A stretch of DNA of 64,000 nucleotides, from positions 806,001 to 870,000 of the forward strand of contig NZ_FNWH01000006.1 in the NCBI RefSeq assembly GCF_900106585.1, given 5' to 3'. This document shows, in pieces, positions 1 to 8,200 of this stretch. Positions within the stretch are counted from its first letter, which is position 1, and each line of letters starts with the position of its first letter. The notes beneath the pieces are model-generated. The model saw only the letters and a program-made list of their open reading frames with translations. It was not told the DNA's origin and did not search any database. Origin of the DNA: Acidaminococcus timonensis (GTDB lineage: Bacteria > Bacillota > Negativicutes > Acidaminococcales > Acidaminococcaceae). A program made the position numbers and the translations under genes.

Positions 1-2
1 AA

Positions 3-116
3 CCGACGGCCATGCTGAAAAAAGCCATCGAAAAGATACTGGCTGAGGAAACGTCAGCAGCAACATCATTAGATGGCATGGTCTGCGGGGCGGATGGCTG
101 TCATTTTGCGCAGTAA
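3..116 (+). CDS. C-terminal end of an unidentified protein
   Basis: An open frame enters from the left edge and ends with TAA, giving 37 residues. They form a basic/acidic amphipathic stretch (LKKAIEKILAEE) followed by a short tail with two cysteines (VCGADGC). I do not recognise the family. The stop lies 14 bases before the start of the next gene on the same strand, so it is probably the upstream member of an operon with the metallo-beta-lactamase-fold and flavin oxidoreductase genes. The cysteine pair could bind metal or be redox active, which is only a guess. Confidence 0.5.
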   Translation, partial: PTAMLKKAIEKILAEETSAATSLDGMVCGADGCHFAQ

Positions 117-130
117 GGCGGGGGAGCATC

Positions 131-772
131 ATGATTTTATCGTTGCCCGTGACAGGCGTTTTTAACACCAATGCCTACTTTTATGTTGATGATGCCACAG
201 GACACGGCTTTTTGCTCGACCCCGGCGCAGAAGCAGATACTCTTTTAGCCGTTATTCGACAAAGAGGATTCGTCATCGAAAAAATTCTGCTCACCCATGG
301 ACATTTCGACCACATGGGTGCCGCAGCGCAAATCCAGGATGCACTGTCCATCCCTATCTGTATGCACGAGAGAGGGCGGGAATATACAGAGAATCCTCGT
401 TGGAATCTCTCGGAAGGTTGCGGGCTATATATCAAACTGGATGATGTGAGCTATTTGCCGGACGGGAGCAGGATCGCCCTCGAAAGGAATCCTGTATTTT
501 CTTTGACCATGCACTACGTTCCCGGTCATACTACGGACAGCGTATTCTATTATAGCGCCAGGGACAATGTGGCCTTCGTGGGTGATTCCATTTTCAAGAA
601 CAGTTTCGGGCTGACACATTTTCCCGGTGGGGATGAGCAAACATTGATGCAGAGTATCACACAGCGTATACTGAAACTGCCGCAGGAAACCGTCTTGCTG
701 TCCGGACATACGGAACCGACTACGGTGGGGGCAGAACGGGAACGCTCGTGGTATGCGCCATTTTTGAACTGA
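131..772 (+). CDS. MBL-fold metallohydrolase (glyoxalase II-like)
   Basis: A 213-residue metallo-beta-lactamase-fold hydrolase. The zinc-binding HxHxDH motif is THGHFDH at residues 55-61 (H56, H58, D60, H61). Further ligands are present as H133 (PGHT), D152 (GDS) and H193 (SGHT), so both metal sites look intact. Length and motif spacing fit the compact single-domain glyoxalase II-like group, cytosolic hydrolases of thioesters and related compounds; the substrate cannot be read from sequence. The ATG is preceded by a GGGGGAG ribosome site. It lies between an unknown gene and an Old Yellow Enzyme gene on the same strand, suggesting a shared detoxification or redox operon. Confidence 0.85.
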   Translation: MILSLPVTGVFNTNAYFYVDDATGHGFLLDPGAEADTLLAVIRQRGFVIEKILLTHGHFDHMGAAAQIQDALSIPICMHERGREYTENPRWNLSEGCGLYIKLDDVSYLPDGSRIALERNPVFSLTMHYVPGHTTDSVFYYSARDNVAFVGDSIFKNSFGLTHFPGGDEQTLMQSITQRILKLPQETVLLSGHTEPTTVGAERERSWYAPFLN

Positions 773-791
773 TTTAGGGGAGAAAGACAGA

Positions 792-1805
792 GTGGAAGAA
801 AAATACGAGCTGGCAATGAAACCTATGACCATAGGGAATTTGACATTAAAAAACCGTATCGTTATGCCGCCCATCGCAACCTATCAAAGTACAGAGGACG
901 GAAAAGTAACGAGCAAAATGCTGGAGTACTACGGAATGCGGGCAACAGGCAGCAATCTCGCCATGATAATCACGGAACACAGCTACATTGATATTTGCGG
1001 CAAGGCGCGAAAGAACCAACTCTCCATCTCCTCCGATGAGGATATTGAGGGATTGAAGCGGCTGGTGGATACCATCCATCAAGGCGGTGCAAAAGCAATA
1101 GCGCAACTGAATCATGCCGGCAGTGCCGCACCCTCTGATGTTACAGGAGAAAGGGCAGTAGCTCCGAGCAGCGTGATCCTCCCCGTCTCGCCGATGATGG
1201 GTGACGGAACTGCACCGGAAGAATTGACCGTATCGCAGATTGCTGAAATTGTGGAGCAATTCGCCTGCGCTGCTAAGAGAGCAAAGGCGGCGGGATATGA
1301 TGGTGTTGAAATCCACTCTGCTCATGCTTATTTGCTGAACCAGTTTTATTCGCCGCTCACCAATCATCGAGAGGATGACTACGGCGGTGACATAGAAAGG
1401 AGGCTGCGGATTCATCGGGAGATCATTCAATCTGTGCGTAGTGCCGTCGGCAAAGAATTTATGCTTTCCCTTCGTTTAGGTGGCTGTGACTACGCTGAAG
1501 GCGGCAACACGATTGAAGACAGTGTATATGCCAGCAAGGCATTGGCCGATGCCGGAGTGGATATGCTTAACATCACCGGAGGAATGTGTCGCTACACACG
1601 GCAAGGGCATAACGAGCCGGGTTATTTTCAGGATATGTCCAGTGCTATAAAAAAAGCTGTCTCCATTCCCGTCATGCTGACGGGGGGAGTTAAGACCTTA
1701 GAAGATGCAGAAACTCTCCTAAAAAATAATGCTGCGGACTTGATTGGGGTTGGCAGAGAGATTTTGAAGAATCCGTACTGGCTAATGGAACAAATGGAAA
1801 AGTGA
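792..1805 (+). CDS. NADH:flavin oxidoreductase, Old Yellow Enzyme family
   Basis: A 337-residue FMN-dependent TIM-barrel oxidoreductase that would reduce activated alkenes or similar electrophiles with NAD(P)H. The N terminus LKNRIVMPPIA is the family FMN-binding signature. Substrate-contact residues include H108 (QLNHAG) and H175/H178 (GVEIHSAHAYL), and the GVGRE motif near the C terminus fits phosphate binding. It ends after the barrel, so it is the short form without the FeS/FAD module of 2,4-dienoyl-CoA reductases. The start is GTG, chosen for the AGGGGAGAAAG ribosome site just upstream. It follows the hydrolase gene by 19 bases and a strong hairpin follows its stop. Confidence 0.88.
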   Translation: MEEKYELAMKPMTIGNLTLKNRIVMPPIATYQSTEDGKVTSKMLEYYGMRATGSNLAMIITEHSYIDICGKARKNQLSISSDEDIEGLKRLVDTIHQGGAKAIAQLNHAGSAAPSDVTGERAVAPSSVILPVSPMMGDGTAPEELTVSQIAEIVEQFACAAKRAKAAGYDGVEIHSAHAYLLNQFYSPLTNHREDDYGGDIERRLRIHREIIQSVRSAVGKEFMLSLRLGGCDYAEGGNTIEDSVYASKALADAGVDMLNITGGMCRYTRQGHNEPGYFQDMSSAIKKAVSIPVMLTGGVKTLEDAETLLKNNAADLIGVGREILKNPYWLMEQMEK

Positions 1806-1846
1806 CAGAACTTGTCCAATTTAGGGGGGAGCAAAATCCCCACCGA

Positions 1847-1876
1847 GGGGGTGCAAATGCACCCCCTTCTCTTTTC
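1847..1876 (+). terminator. Rho-independent terminator after the flavin oxidoreductase gene
   Basis: A perfect GGGGGTGCA / TGCACCCCC hairpin with a two-base loop is followed by a pyrimidine run (TTCTCTTTTCC). It closes the first transcription unit. Confidence 0.7.
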
Positions 1877-1877
1877 C

Positions 1878-1985
1878 TCAAACAAGTACCGCAGGACCAT
1901 CTATCGATGCAACGGAAAGTTCAAGGTGTACAGCAAAGACGATATCCGAGTGACCTTCAAGGACGGGACGGAAATCAGAGCATAA
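1878..1985 (+). pseudogene. Remnant of a large serine recombinase (internally deleted)
   Basis: One frame reads SNKYRRTIYRCNGKFK followed directly by VYSKDDIRVTFKDGTEIRA and a stop. The first block resembles the zinc-ribbon segment of large serine site-specific recombinases (N-K-Y-x-x-x-T-I-x-x-C-N-x-K-F). The second resembles the very C terminus of the same family (D-D-I-R-x-x-F-K-D-G-T-E-I). The coiled-coil part normally between them is missing and no catalytic domain is present. This is inferred from remembered family consensus; it is a scar of an integrated element, not a working gene. Confidence 0.55.
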
Positions 1986-2032
1986 AAAGTCAGGGCAGTT
2001 TGCCAACTGAATGGCAGCTGCCCTGACTTTTT
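1984..2032. terminator. Long hairpin terminator after the recombinase scar
   Basis: AAAAAGTCAGGGCAG at 1984-1998 pairs perfectly with CTGCCCTGACTTTTT at 2018-2032, and an inner TGCCA/TGGCA pair extends it. The T-run suits termination of rightward transcription, and the A-run makes it potentially bidirectional. Confidence 0.75.
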
Positions 2033-2052
2033 TATAATGATATATTCTTTTG

Positions 2053-2174
2053 TCCTTCCCTGAAAGGGAAGGGGGACCGTCCGTATGGACGGTGGATAGG
2101 TCTCACATCGGCAGTGAGACCCCTTACCCGCCAAGCGGGCCCCTTCCCTCTTTTCCACGGGACTAGGAGACTCC
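2053..2174. repeat. 122-bp dispersed repeat, copy 1 (family B)
   Basis: This stretch is almost identical to 5014-5135 (I see two differences). It is made of consecutive hairpins: CTTCCC-TGAA-GGGAAG, CCGTCC-GTAT-GGACGG, GGTCTCAC-(N)-GTGAGACC and CCCGC-CAA-GCGGG. Part of it (GGGGGACC-hairpin-GGTGG) matches the layout of the family A elements elsewhere in the window. The two copies have the same orientation and enclose about 2.8 kb. Confidence 0.8.
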
Positions 2175-2232
2175 TCTTCGTCGTCTCCGTCGCGGGGGAC
2201 ACAAAATCCTTCCCAAAAGACAATATCCGGCA

Positions 2233-2442
2233 ATGCCCGGACATGTTCCGCCTCTGGGGAAAGAATTGTGTGGAATACCACGGTTTCATCTCCATAAGCT
2301 TCTCTACCTCCGTGTTCTTGAGCTCAAGAACACCAAATGGAAGGGCAAAGGAAAGGTCTTTAACTGGCAGGCTGTTATGAACCAATTATTGATTGACGAA
2401 CGTATGAGCAAACTAATCGCTAAATACGATTGGTTAATCTAA
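2233..2442 (+). other. Possible gene fragment in decayed mobile region
   Basis: A 69-codon open stretch ends in a protein-like segment (ELKNTKWKGKGKVFNWQ, then MNQLLIDERMSKLI) before TAA. I see no ribosome site and recognise no family. The surroundings hold a recombinase scar and repeats, so this may be the tail of another decayed gene. The remainder of 1806-2519 contains only terminators, the family B repeat and a small hairpin repeat. Confidence 0.2.
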
Positions 2443-2468
2443 AAACACAAAATTCTTGACATCCCCGC

Positions 2469-2512
2469 GTAGTGCTGATCGCCCTGATCAGCCCGCCACA
2501 GGTCTGCTTTTT
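2469..2512 (+). repeat. Small bipartite hairpin repeat (family C), copy 1
   Basis: GCTGATCG followed by CTGATCAGC forms one stem, then comes a CCACAGGTCTG block and a T-run. The same order recurs at 3317-3362 and 12124-12170. The trailing T-run makes it look like a terminator-type repeat. Confidence 0.55.
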
Positions 2513-2519
2513 ACTCCTC

Positions 2520-3176
2520 TTACTGAATCTCCCACACAATGGTCACCGTATCGGACGCCTGGATATCATCCGGTTCAATGTCCAGGTCACAGCTTTCTTC
2601 CGCACACATCAGGTGAGGCTCCAGACATTCCAACGGCCGTTCTTCGAAACGCATCTCACTCCAGGAATAATCGATGGAAAGCATGGCTCCCAGGGTGACT
2701 CCCGCTGCAGAAGTAAGCACGTTTGCTTTTTCTCTGGCATCTTTGACTGCTTTACCCAGCAGCTGGTTCTTAACGGTTTCCGGATCCTTCACAGTATAGC
2801 TCAGGTGGAATTCAGGGTTCAGGGGACTTTTGGCCAGGACATATACAATCTTTCCCAGCCGCCTGTTGTCAGAGTCGAATTCGACCTTCAGGACATGAGT
2901 GAAACGATAGCCCACAAAACGGGTCTTATATACATCGTCCTCTTCATAGCGTTCCGTCTCCGTATCCACGGAAAAACGCAGTGTCTTCAAGTCGGCTGGT
3001 GCAAAGCCGAACGGCGCCAGCAGCTTCTTCAAAGTCTCGGTCTGCCGGGCTGCCTGCTGCAGAGTTTTCCCATATTCCGGGCATACGTCGGTCAGTTCCA
3101 TGGTGATCCTCGTCATATCCGGATGGACCTTCAAATTCCCCTTACCCGTGACGCGGATGGTTCTGCTCTTTTCCAT
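2520..3176 (-). CDS. SIMPL (DUF541) domain protein
   Basis: A 218-residue protein of the SIMPL/DUF541 family. The N terminus RTIRVTGKGNLKVHPDMTRI is the usual opening strand and turn (V-x-G-x-G-x-x-x-x-x-P-D), and the alternating strands with charged helices continue over the whole length. There is no signal peptide, so unlike many relatives it should be cytosolic. The molecular role of the family is poorly defined. The ATG has an AGGAGG site eight bases upstream and an extended -10 box (TGCTACAAT) lies about 50 bases before it. It is transcribed alone and away from the exported-protein gene to its right. Confidence 0.8.
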   Translation of the reverse strand: MEKSRTIRVTGKGNLKVHPDMTRITMELTDVCPEYGKTLQQAARQTETLKKLLAPFGFAPADLKTLRFSVDTETERYEEDDVYKTRFVGYRFTHVLKVEFDSDNRRLGKIVYVLAKSPLNPEFHLSYTVKDPETVKNQLLGKAVKDAREKANVLTSAAGVTLGAMLSIDYSWSEMRFEERPLECLEPHLMCAEESCDLDIEPDDIQASDTVTIVWEIQ

Positions 3177-3316
3177 AAGTCATTCCTCCTGTGGCTTCTC
3201 AGCCTTTTTGATCTATTTGTCATTGTAGCAGAAGTGGATTCCAAACAGGTCGCCTGCAGGGCGACAAATAAACCTTGTCTGTCCCTGGCCTGTACCTCCG
3301 CAGTTTACTTTGTTTC

Positions 3317-3362
3317 GTAGGTGCTGATCGGTGATCAGCCCGCTCCAGGCCTGGGAATTTTT
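3317..3362 (+). repeat. Small bipartite hairpin repeat (family C), copy 2
   Basis: GTAGGTGCTGATCG-GTGATCAGC forms one stem and CCAGGCCTGG a second, followed by AATTTTT. It lies in the 248-base divergent spacer between the SIMPL gene and the exported-protein gene; nothing else is evident in that spacer beyond promoter-like AT tracts. Confidence 0.55.
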
Positions 3363-3424
3363 CTGATTCTGTCCATTCTTCTACCCACAGAATCTGATAC
3401 AATAAAAGCAGAAAGGAAGTCAAT

Positions 3425-4186
3425 ATGATGAAAATTTTTAAAAAATCGTTGATGCTACTTACCCTGCTTCTTTGTTTCTGCTTCATTCCCTTTGCCTTTG
3501 CATCCTATGACCCAACCCCGGGAATCCTGTCCAGACTCCAGGGACAATGGTATGATGCCTCCGGTAAAGTAGTCCTAGATTTCCAGGGCAACACTGTAAA
3601 CGGCTGTACCATCGTGGGGGCCTACAATCCTGCCGGAGGCAGCAGCGATTTCAGCTGCATCATCCGGATTATCGAAGCTCAGGGCTACCGAGACCTGCCG
3701 ATTATCGGTGAAAATCTGTATAAAGGTAGTTATCATTCTCATGTCATCATGAACGATGACAATCAGGATGAACGGAAAGGTACGCTGCTCCTGCATGCCC
3801 CGAATGCGCAGTACTATGAATCCGTGGGTGGGATCGGCCTGGATATGCCTGCAACTGAAGTCCAGGCTAAATATGGCAGCCCTGATTCTATCCAAAGCGT
3901 AAAGCCCTGGATTCAACTGGATACTTGGCAATACCAAAAATTGGGTTTGGAACTGACCATGAGGCATGGCCGGGTCTGGATCATAAAGATGTATCGTAAT
4001 GGTGATCGCCATTTCGACCGTACTGGCTTCAACTGTGCCAATGCACCTTTTGAATTCCAGGAAGCCTATGGTTTTAAACGGGCTCCAAAAGCTGGCCAAT
4101 ACGGAGCCTACGGCATCGGCCACGGCGAATTTCTGTGGTTCAATGACTATCCGAACAGCATCACATTATCCACGTTCTGGAATTAA
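3425..4186 (+). CDS. Exported protein of unknown function
   Basis: A 253-residue protein with a clear Sec signal peptide: MMKIFKKSL, a leucine/cysteine-rich hydrophobic core, and cleavage probably after AFA near residue 27. The mature part opens with an LQGQWYDASGKVVLDF segment that looks like a small beta-barrel or lipocalin-like start, and later holds a GIGLDMPATEVQAKYGSPDS segment resembling the SmpA/BamE-type turn in which a dimensionless G-x-P pair follows a helix. I cannot assign a family. A GAAAGGAAG ribosome site precedes the ATG. The small gene at 4220 follows closely and may share the transcript. Confidence 0.7.
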   Translation: MMKIFKKSLMLLTLLLCFCFIPFAFASYDPTPGILSRLQGQWYDASGKVVLDFQGNTVNGCTIVGAYNPAGGSSDFSCIIRIIEAQGYRDLPIIGENLYKGSYHSHVIMNDDNQDERKGTLLLHAPNAQYYESVGGIGLDMPATEVQAKYGSPDSIQSVKPWIQLDTWQYQKLGLELTMRHGRVWIIKMYRNGDRHFDRTGFNCANAPFEFQEAYGFKRAPKAGQYGAYGIGHGEFLWFNDYPNSITLSTFWN

Positions 4187-4219
4187 GCCGTAGCATTTTA
4201 TAAAAAAGGACTCATTTCA

Positions 4220-4660
4220 ATGTCCAGAAGCGCAAAAGTCAGATACGTTGGTTTAGATCCTAACCTGGTCACAGGCCATTTCACACACGGTAAGGTTTAT
4301 TCTGCCTATTATATTGAATTCTGGCTGGGAGTAAGAAATGGGCTGGTTGCCAAAGATGACAATGGAGAGATTTGGGATTTCAATCAGCTTGATCAATTTG
4401 AGATACTGGAAGACCCAAATCATGTACTGAACGACTTCGTTGCAATCGTCAAATGCATAACTCATCGATATGATGATAACGCAGAGGACTTGAACTACGG
4501 AAAGTGCTATGAAGCCATCGGTTGTAACGAGAACGGTTTTTACCTGGTTATGGATGAAAGCTTTGATTGTTACTGGTACCCGGCTTCCTGTTTTACAGTC
4601 ATCCATGATCCACACCATTTGCTGCAGCCTGGAAGTATAACTACGGATTCCCCGATGTAA
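4220..4660 (+). CDS. Small protein with two tandem SH3-like repeats
   Basis: A 146-residue soluble protein of unknown function. Its halves look duplicated. Residues 8-62 (VRYVGL ... HGKVYSAYYI ... GLVAKDDNGEIWDF ... FEIL) match residues 73-131 (AIVKCI ... YGKCYEAIGC ... GFYLVMDESFDCYWY ... FTVI) in order and spacing. The pattern of short strands, a G-K-x-Y turn and an aromatic end suggests two small SH3-like barrels, as in minor phage or host accessory proteins, but no name can be given. An AAAAAAGGA site lies 14 bases before the ATG. A hairpin around 4694-4720 may terminate it. Confidence 0.65.
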   Translation: MSRSAKVRYVGLDPNLVTGHFTHGKVYSAYYIEFWLGVRNGLVAKDDNGEIWDFNQLDQFEILEDPNHVLNDFVAIVKCITHRYDDNAEDLNYGKCYEAIGCNENGFYLVMDESFDCYWYPASCFTVIHDPHHLLQPGSITTDSPM

Positions 4661-5013
4661 GGTATCATCTTATCGCTAATACCATCGCCCAGGAAGCCCC
4701 ATACCATGCGGCATGGGGCTGTTTGTTATCATACTGGAACCTCGCTTGCCGCAAGTTTCTGCAGGCGGGCGGGTCGCCGACCCGCCCTACGGGGTTGCGG
4801 TCGCACACTCCGGGTGTTACGGTCGCAGAATACGTTTCGGGGGCGGGTCCGCCGCTGGCAGCCCCCTACGAATACCGTGATGGATGGGTTGCTCTGTTGT
4901 CGTATGTCGTTATAAAACACCGTCACTGTAGGGGCGCACCAAGACCGGCGAAGCCGTGTCGCCCGGTGCGCCCGTCCCAGGTATGTGCCATCAGGGAAGT
5001 CCGTTCTCCAGAT
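4661..5013. other. Non-coding, GC-rich hairpin region
   Basis: No gene is supported here. It begins with an AGCCCCAT/ATGGGGCT hairpin at about 4694-4720, a possible terminator for the upstream gene. Several GC-rich inverted repeats follow, for example GGCGGG-TCGCCGA-CCCGCC near 4770 and a GGGGCGCAC ... GTGCGCCC pair near 4933-4975. It looks like accumulated repeat debris and leads directly into the second family B copy. Confidence 0.5.
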
Positions 5014-5135
5014 TCCTTCCCTGAAAGGGAAGGGGGACCGTCCGTATGGACGGTGGATAGGTCTCACATCGGCAGTGAGACCCCTTACCCGCCAAGTGGG
5101 CCCCTTCCCCCTTTTCCACGGGACTAGGAGACTCC
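5014..5135. repeat. 122-bp dispersed repeat, copy 2 (family B)
   Basis: Same sequence and orientation as 2053-2174, with the differences AAGCGGG to AAGTGGG and CCCTCTT to CCCCCTT. It ends about 100 bases before hsdR. With copy 1 it flanks the segment carrying the SIMPL, exported and two-repeat proteins. Confidence 0.8.
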
Positions 5136-5193
5136 ACCAAAGAGCGGGAAAAATACCGGAAAAACCGCCGCATTCCCTCCGCTTTCAGAAATA

Positions 5194-5202
5194 TGCTATA
5201 AT
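5194..5202 (+). promoter_or_regulatory. Extended -10 promoter of the hsd operon
   Basis: TGCTATAAT lies 38 bases before the hsdR ATG, with no good -35 box 17 bases upstream. The same TGCTATAAT string precedes the pyridoxal kinase, UPF0104 and thiE-like genes in this window, which supports its use as a promoter. Confidence 0.55.
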
Positions 5203-5240
5203 ATTTATATTCCAGTTTTTGACAGAGGAGAGATACGGGC

Positions 5241-8200
5241 ATGAGCAACTTTTCTTTTTTACAGGATCAATTCCCCCTGCTGGCCGAACTGGGCGAAAAA
5301 GGGGAGCACTATCTCTATACCGACCCCAACGCCTGCCTGTTCAAGCTCCGGTTCCTGGGAGAAAAAGTGGTGGAGCTCATGTTCCAGTACGACAAGGAGC
5401 CCGACCCCACCGACCACTCCCAGGTCCAGCGCATCCGGTACCTGGAGGCTGAAGACTACCTGCCACGTACAGTGGCCGACAGCCTGACAGTCCTGCGTAA
5501 AGTGGGGAACAAAGCCGTACACGACAACTATGCCTCCGAGCGGGATGCCGGCCTTTGTCTGCAGGTGGCCTATGGCATCTGTGAATGGTTCATGGCAACC
5601 TATGGGGATTATCGGTACACCCACAGGCCTTTTGTGCTGCCTGAAAAAGCCCCGGCGCCCACCATTGTGCCTTCCGGCCCCGTTGTCCCTGCCCCTGCAC
5701 CGACCACGCCTTCCATCACCCCCAAAGAGCACTCCCTGGCCAACGTTGCCCTTCAATCAGCCCGGAAGGCCCCCAAAGTACCCAAAAAGCAACGGATCGC
5801 CAAAAACGCCGATGTAGCCTACCATCGGGATATCAGCGAAGCGGAGACCCGGTACCTCATCGACGCCCAGCTGCGCCAGGTGGGGTGGGAGGTGGATTCC
5901 CTGAACCTGACCTACGCCAAAGGCACCCGTCCTGCCCGCAATACCTGCCGGGCCATCGCCGAATGGCCCACCGCAGCCACAGACCCCACCGAAACCAGCG
6001 CCCACAGGGCCCATCGGGCCGATTATGCCCTGTTCATCGGCAAGCAGCTGGTGGGCATCATCGAAGCGAAGAAACGGTTCAAAAACGTGAGCAGCGTGCT
6101 GGACGGCCAGTGCCGGGAATACGCCACCCACATCCGTCCCCAGGACCAGGCCTATCTGATGGGCAAGTGGGGCGAATACCAGGTCCCTTTCCTGTTTGCC
6201 TCCAACGGCCGGCCCTACATCCGCCAGTGTGAAATCGAAAGCGGCATCTGGTTCCGGGACGTGCGTCACCCGGACAACCCGCCCAGAGCCCTGCTGGGCT
6301 GGATGAGCCCCGACGGACTCCGTACCCTGCTGGAACGGAACATCCCCAAAGAAAACAAGGCCCTGGAAGCCCTGGGAGACTGGCTCCTGAAAGACCCCAA
6401 TGGCCTCAACCTGTACCCGTACCAGATTACGGCCGTGAAAAAGGCGGAGGAAGCCGTACAACAGGGGAAAAAGCGGATCCTGCTGGCCATGGCCACCGGT
6501 ACCGGAAAGACACGGGTCATCCTGGCCCTGATCTACCGGTTCCTGAAAAGCGGCCGTTTCCATCGGATCCTGTACCTGGTGGACCGGAACACCCTGGGCG
6601 AACAGGCCTTCGACAAATTTACGGAAGTGAAACTGGAAGACCTGAAGACCCTGAACCAGATCTATAACGTGAACCAGCTCACCGACACGGCCCTGGCGCC
6701 GGAAACCAGGGTGCAGATTGCCACGGTCCAGAGCATGATCCGCCGCCTGTTCGGCCGTACTGAAGAAGCCATCCCTTCCGTATCCGCCTTTGACCTGGTC
6801 ATTGTGGACGAAGCCCACCGGGGCTACCTGCTGGATAGGGAAATGAGCCAGAACGAACTGGTGTACCGGGATGAGGCCACCTACCAGAGCCAGTACCGCC
6901 GGGTGCTGGATTACTTCGACGGAGTGAAAATCGGTCTTACGGCCACCCCGGCCCTGCAGACCACGGAAATCTTCGGCAAACCCGTCTACCAGTATACCTA
7001 CCGGGAAGCGGTCATCGATGGCTACCTGATCGACCACGATGCCCCCGTCCAAATCGAAACGGAACTGTCAAAAAACGGCATCCATCTGAAGAAGGGGAGC
7101 CAGGTAAAGGTGCTGCAGCCCGACGACCCGGGCAACGTGGATACCACCACCCTGGCCGACGATGTGGATTTCGACGTGGAAGACTTCAACAAAAACGTGA
7201 TCACCGAAAGTTTCAACCGGGCCGTGCTCACGGAGCTTTCCAGGCACATCGATCCCTCCAGCCCCCGGGACAGCGGCAAAACCCTGATCTTTGCGGCCAC
7301 CGACCGGCACGCCGATATGGTGGTGCAGCTGCTGAAGGAAATCTATGGCAAACTGGGTGTTTCCGCAGATGCCATCATGAAGATCACCGGGGCTGCCTGC
7401 GGGGGAGACCGGAAAAAGATCAACGACGCCATCAAGCGGTTCAAGAATGAGGATTACCCCTCCGTAGTGGTCACCGTGGACCTGTTGACCACCGGGGTGG
7501 ATGTGCCTTCCATCACCAGCCTGGTGTTCCTGCGCCGGGTAAAGTCCCGCATCCTGTTCGAACAGATGCTGGGCCGGGCCACCCGCCGCTGTGACGCTAT
7601 CCACAAAGCCAAATTCGACATCTACGATGCGGTGGGGGAATTCGCCCAAATGGCCAGTGTCACCTCCATGAAGCCCGTGGCCACCAGCGTCACCACCACC
7701 TTTAAGGACCTGTTCGCCGGGCTGAAGGCCCTTACCGGAGAAACCGGCATCCAGGAACAGGTGGACCAGATCGTGGTGAAGCTCCAGCGCAAATGGCCCC
7801 GGCTGCAGCCCGATACCCAGAAAAAGCTGCTGCTTGCCTTGGGCACAACGGACGTAAAGGCCTATGTGCACCAGCTGCGGCAAAAGCCCCTGGAACAGGT
7901 GAAACAGGACCTTTTGAGCAGGGAAAAGGCACTGACCCGGCTGGACAGCCACAGCTACGAAATCATCGACCCCAAACCCCTGTACATTGCCGATACCCAG
8001 GATCAGATCGTGGAAATCACCCGTGGCTACGGCAAGGACAATATCACGAAACGGCCCCAGGACTATCTGGATGAGTTCACGGACTTCATCCGCAGCAACG
8101 AAAACCAGATTGCAGCCTTGCACATCCTGTGCACCAAACCCCGTGACCTGAAGCGCAGCGAGCTGAAGAAACTGGTGGCCGAACTGGACCTGGAAGGGTA

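Noticed and set aside
1901-2385. Overlapping minus-strand frames (126 and 117 codons) in the decayed region
   Set aside because: Their C-terminal parts are translations of the family B repeat, the same peptide arises from the second copy at 4991-5248, and no family or ribosome site supports them.
5757-7052. Long minus-strand open frame (431 codons) opposite hsdR, and similar long shadows opposite hsdM, rnj, ftsK and dapA-lysC
   Set aside because: They are antisense to strongly supported genes, are rich in His, Gly, Gln and Pro as expected for complementary reading of GC-rich genes, and lack ribosome sites and recognisable motifs.
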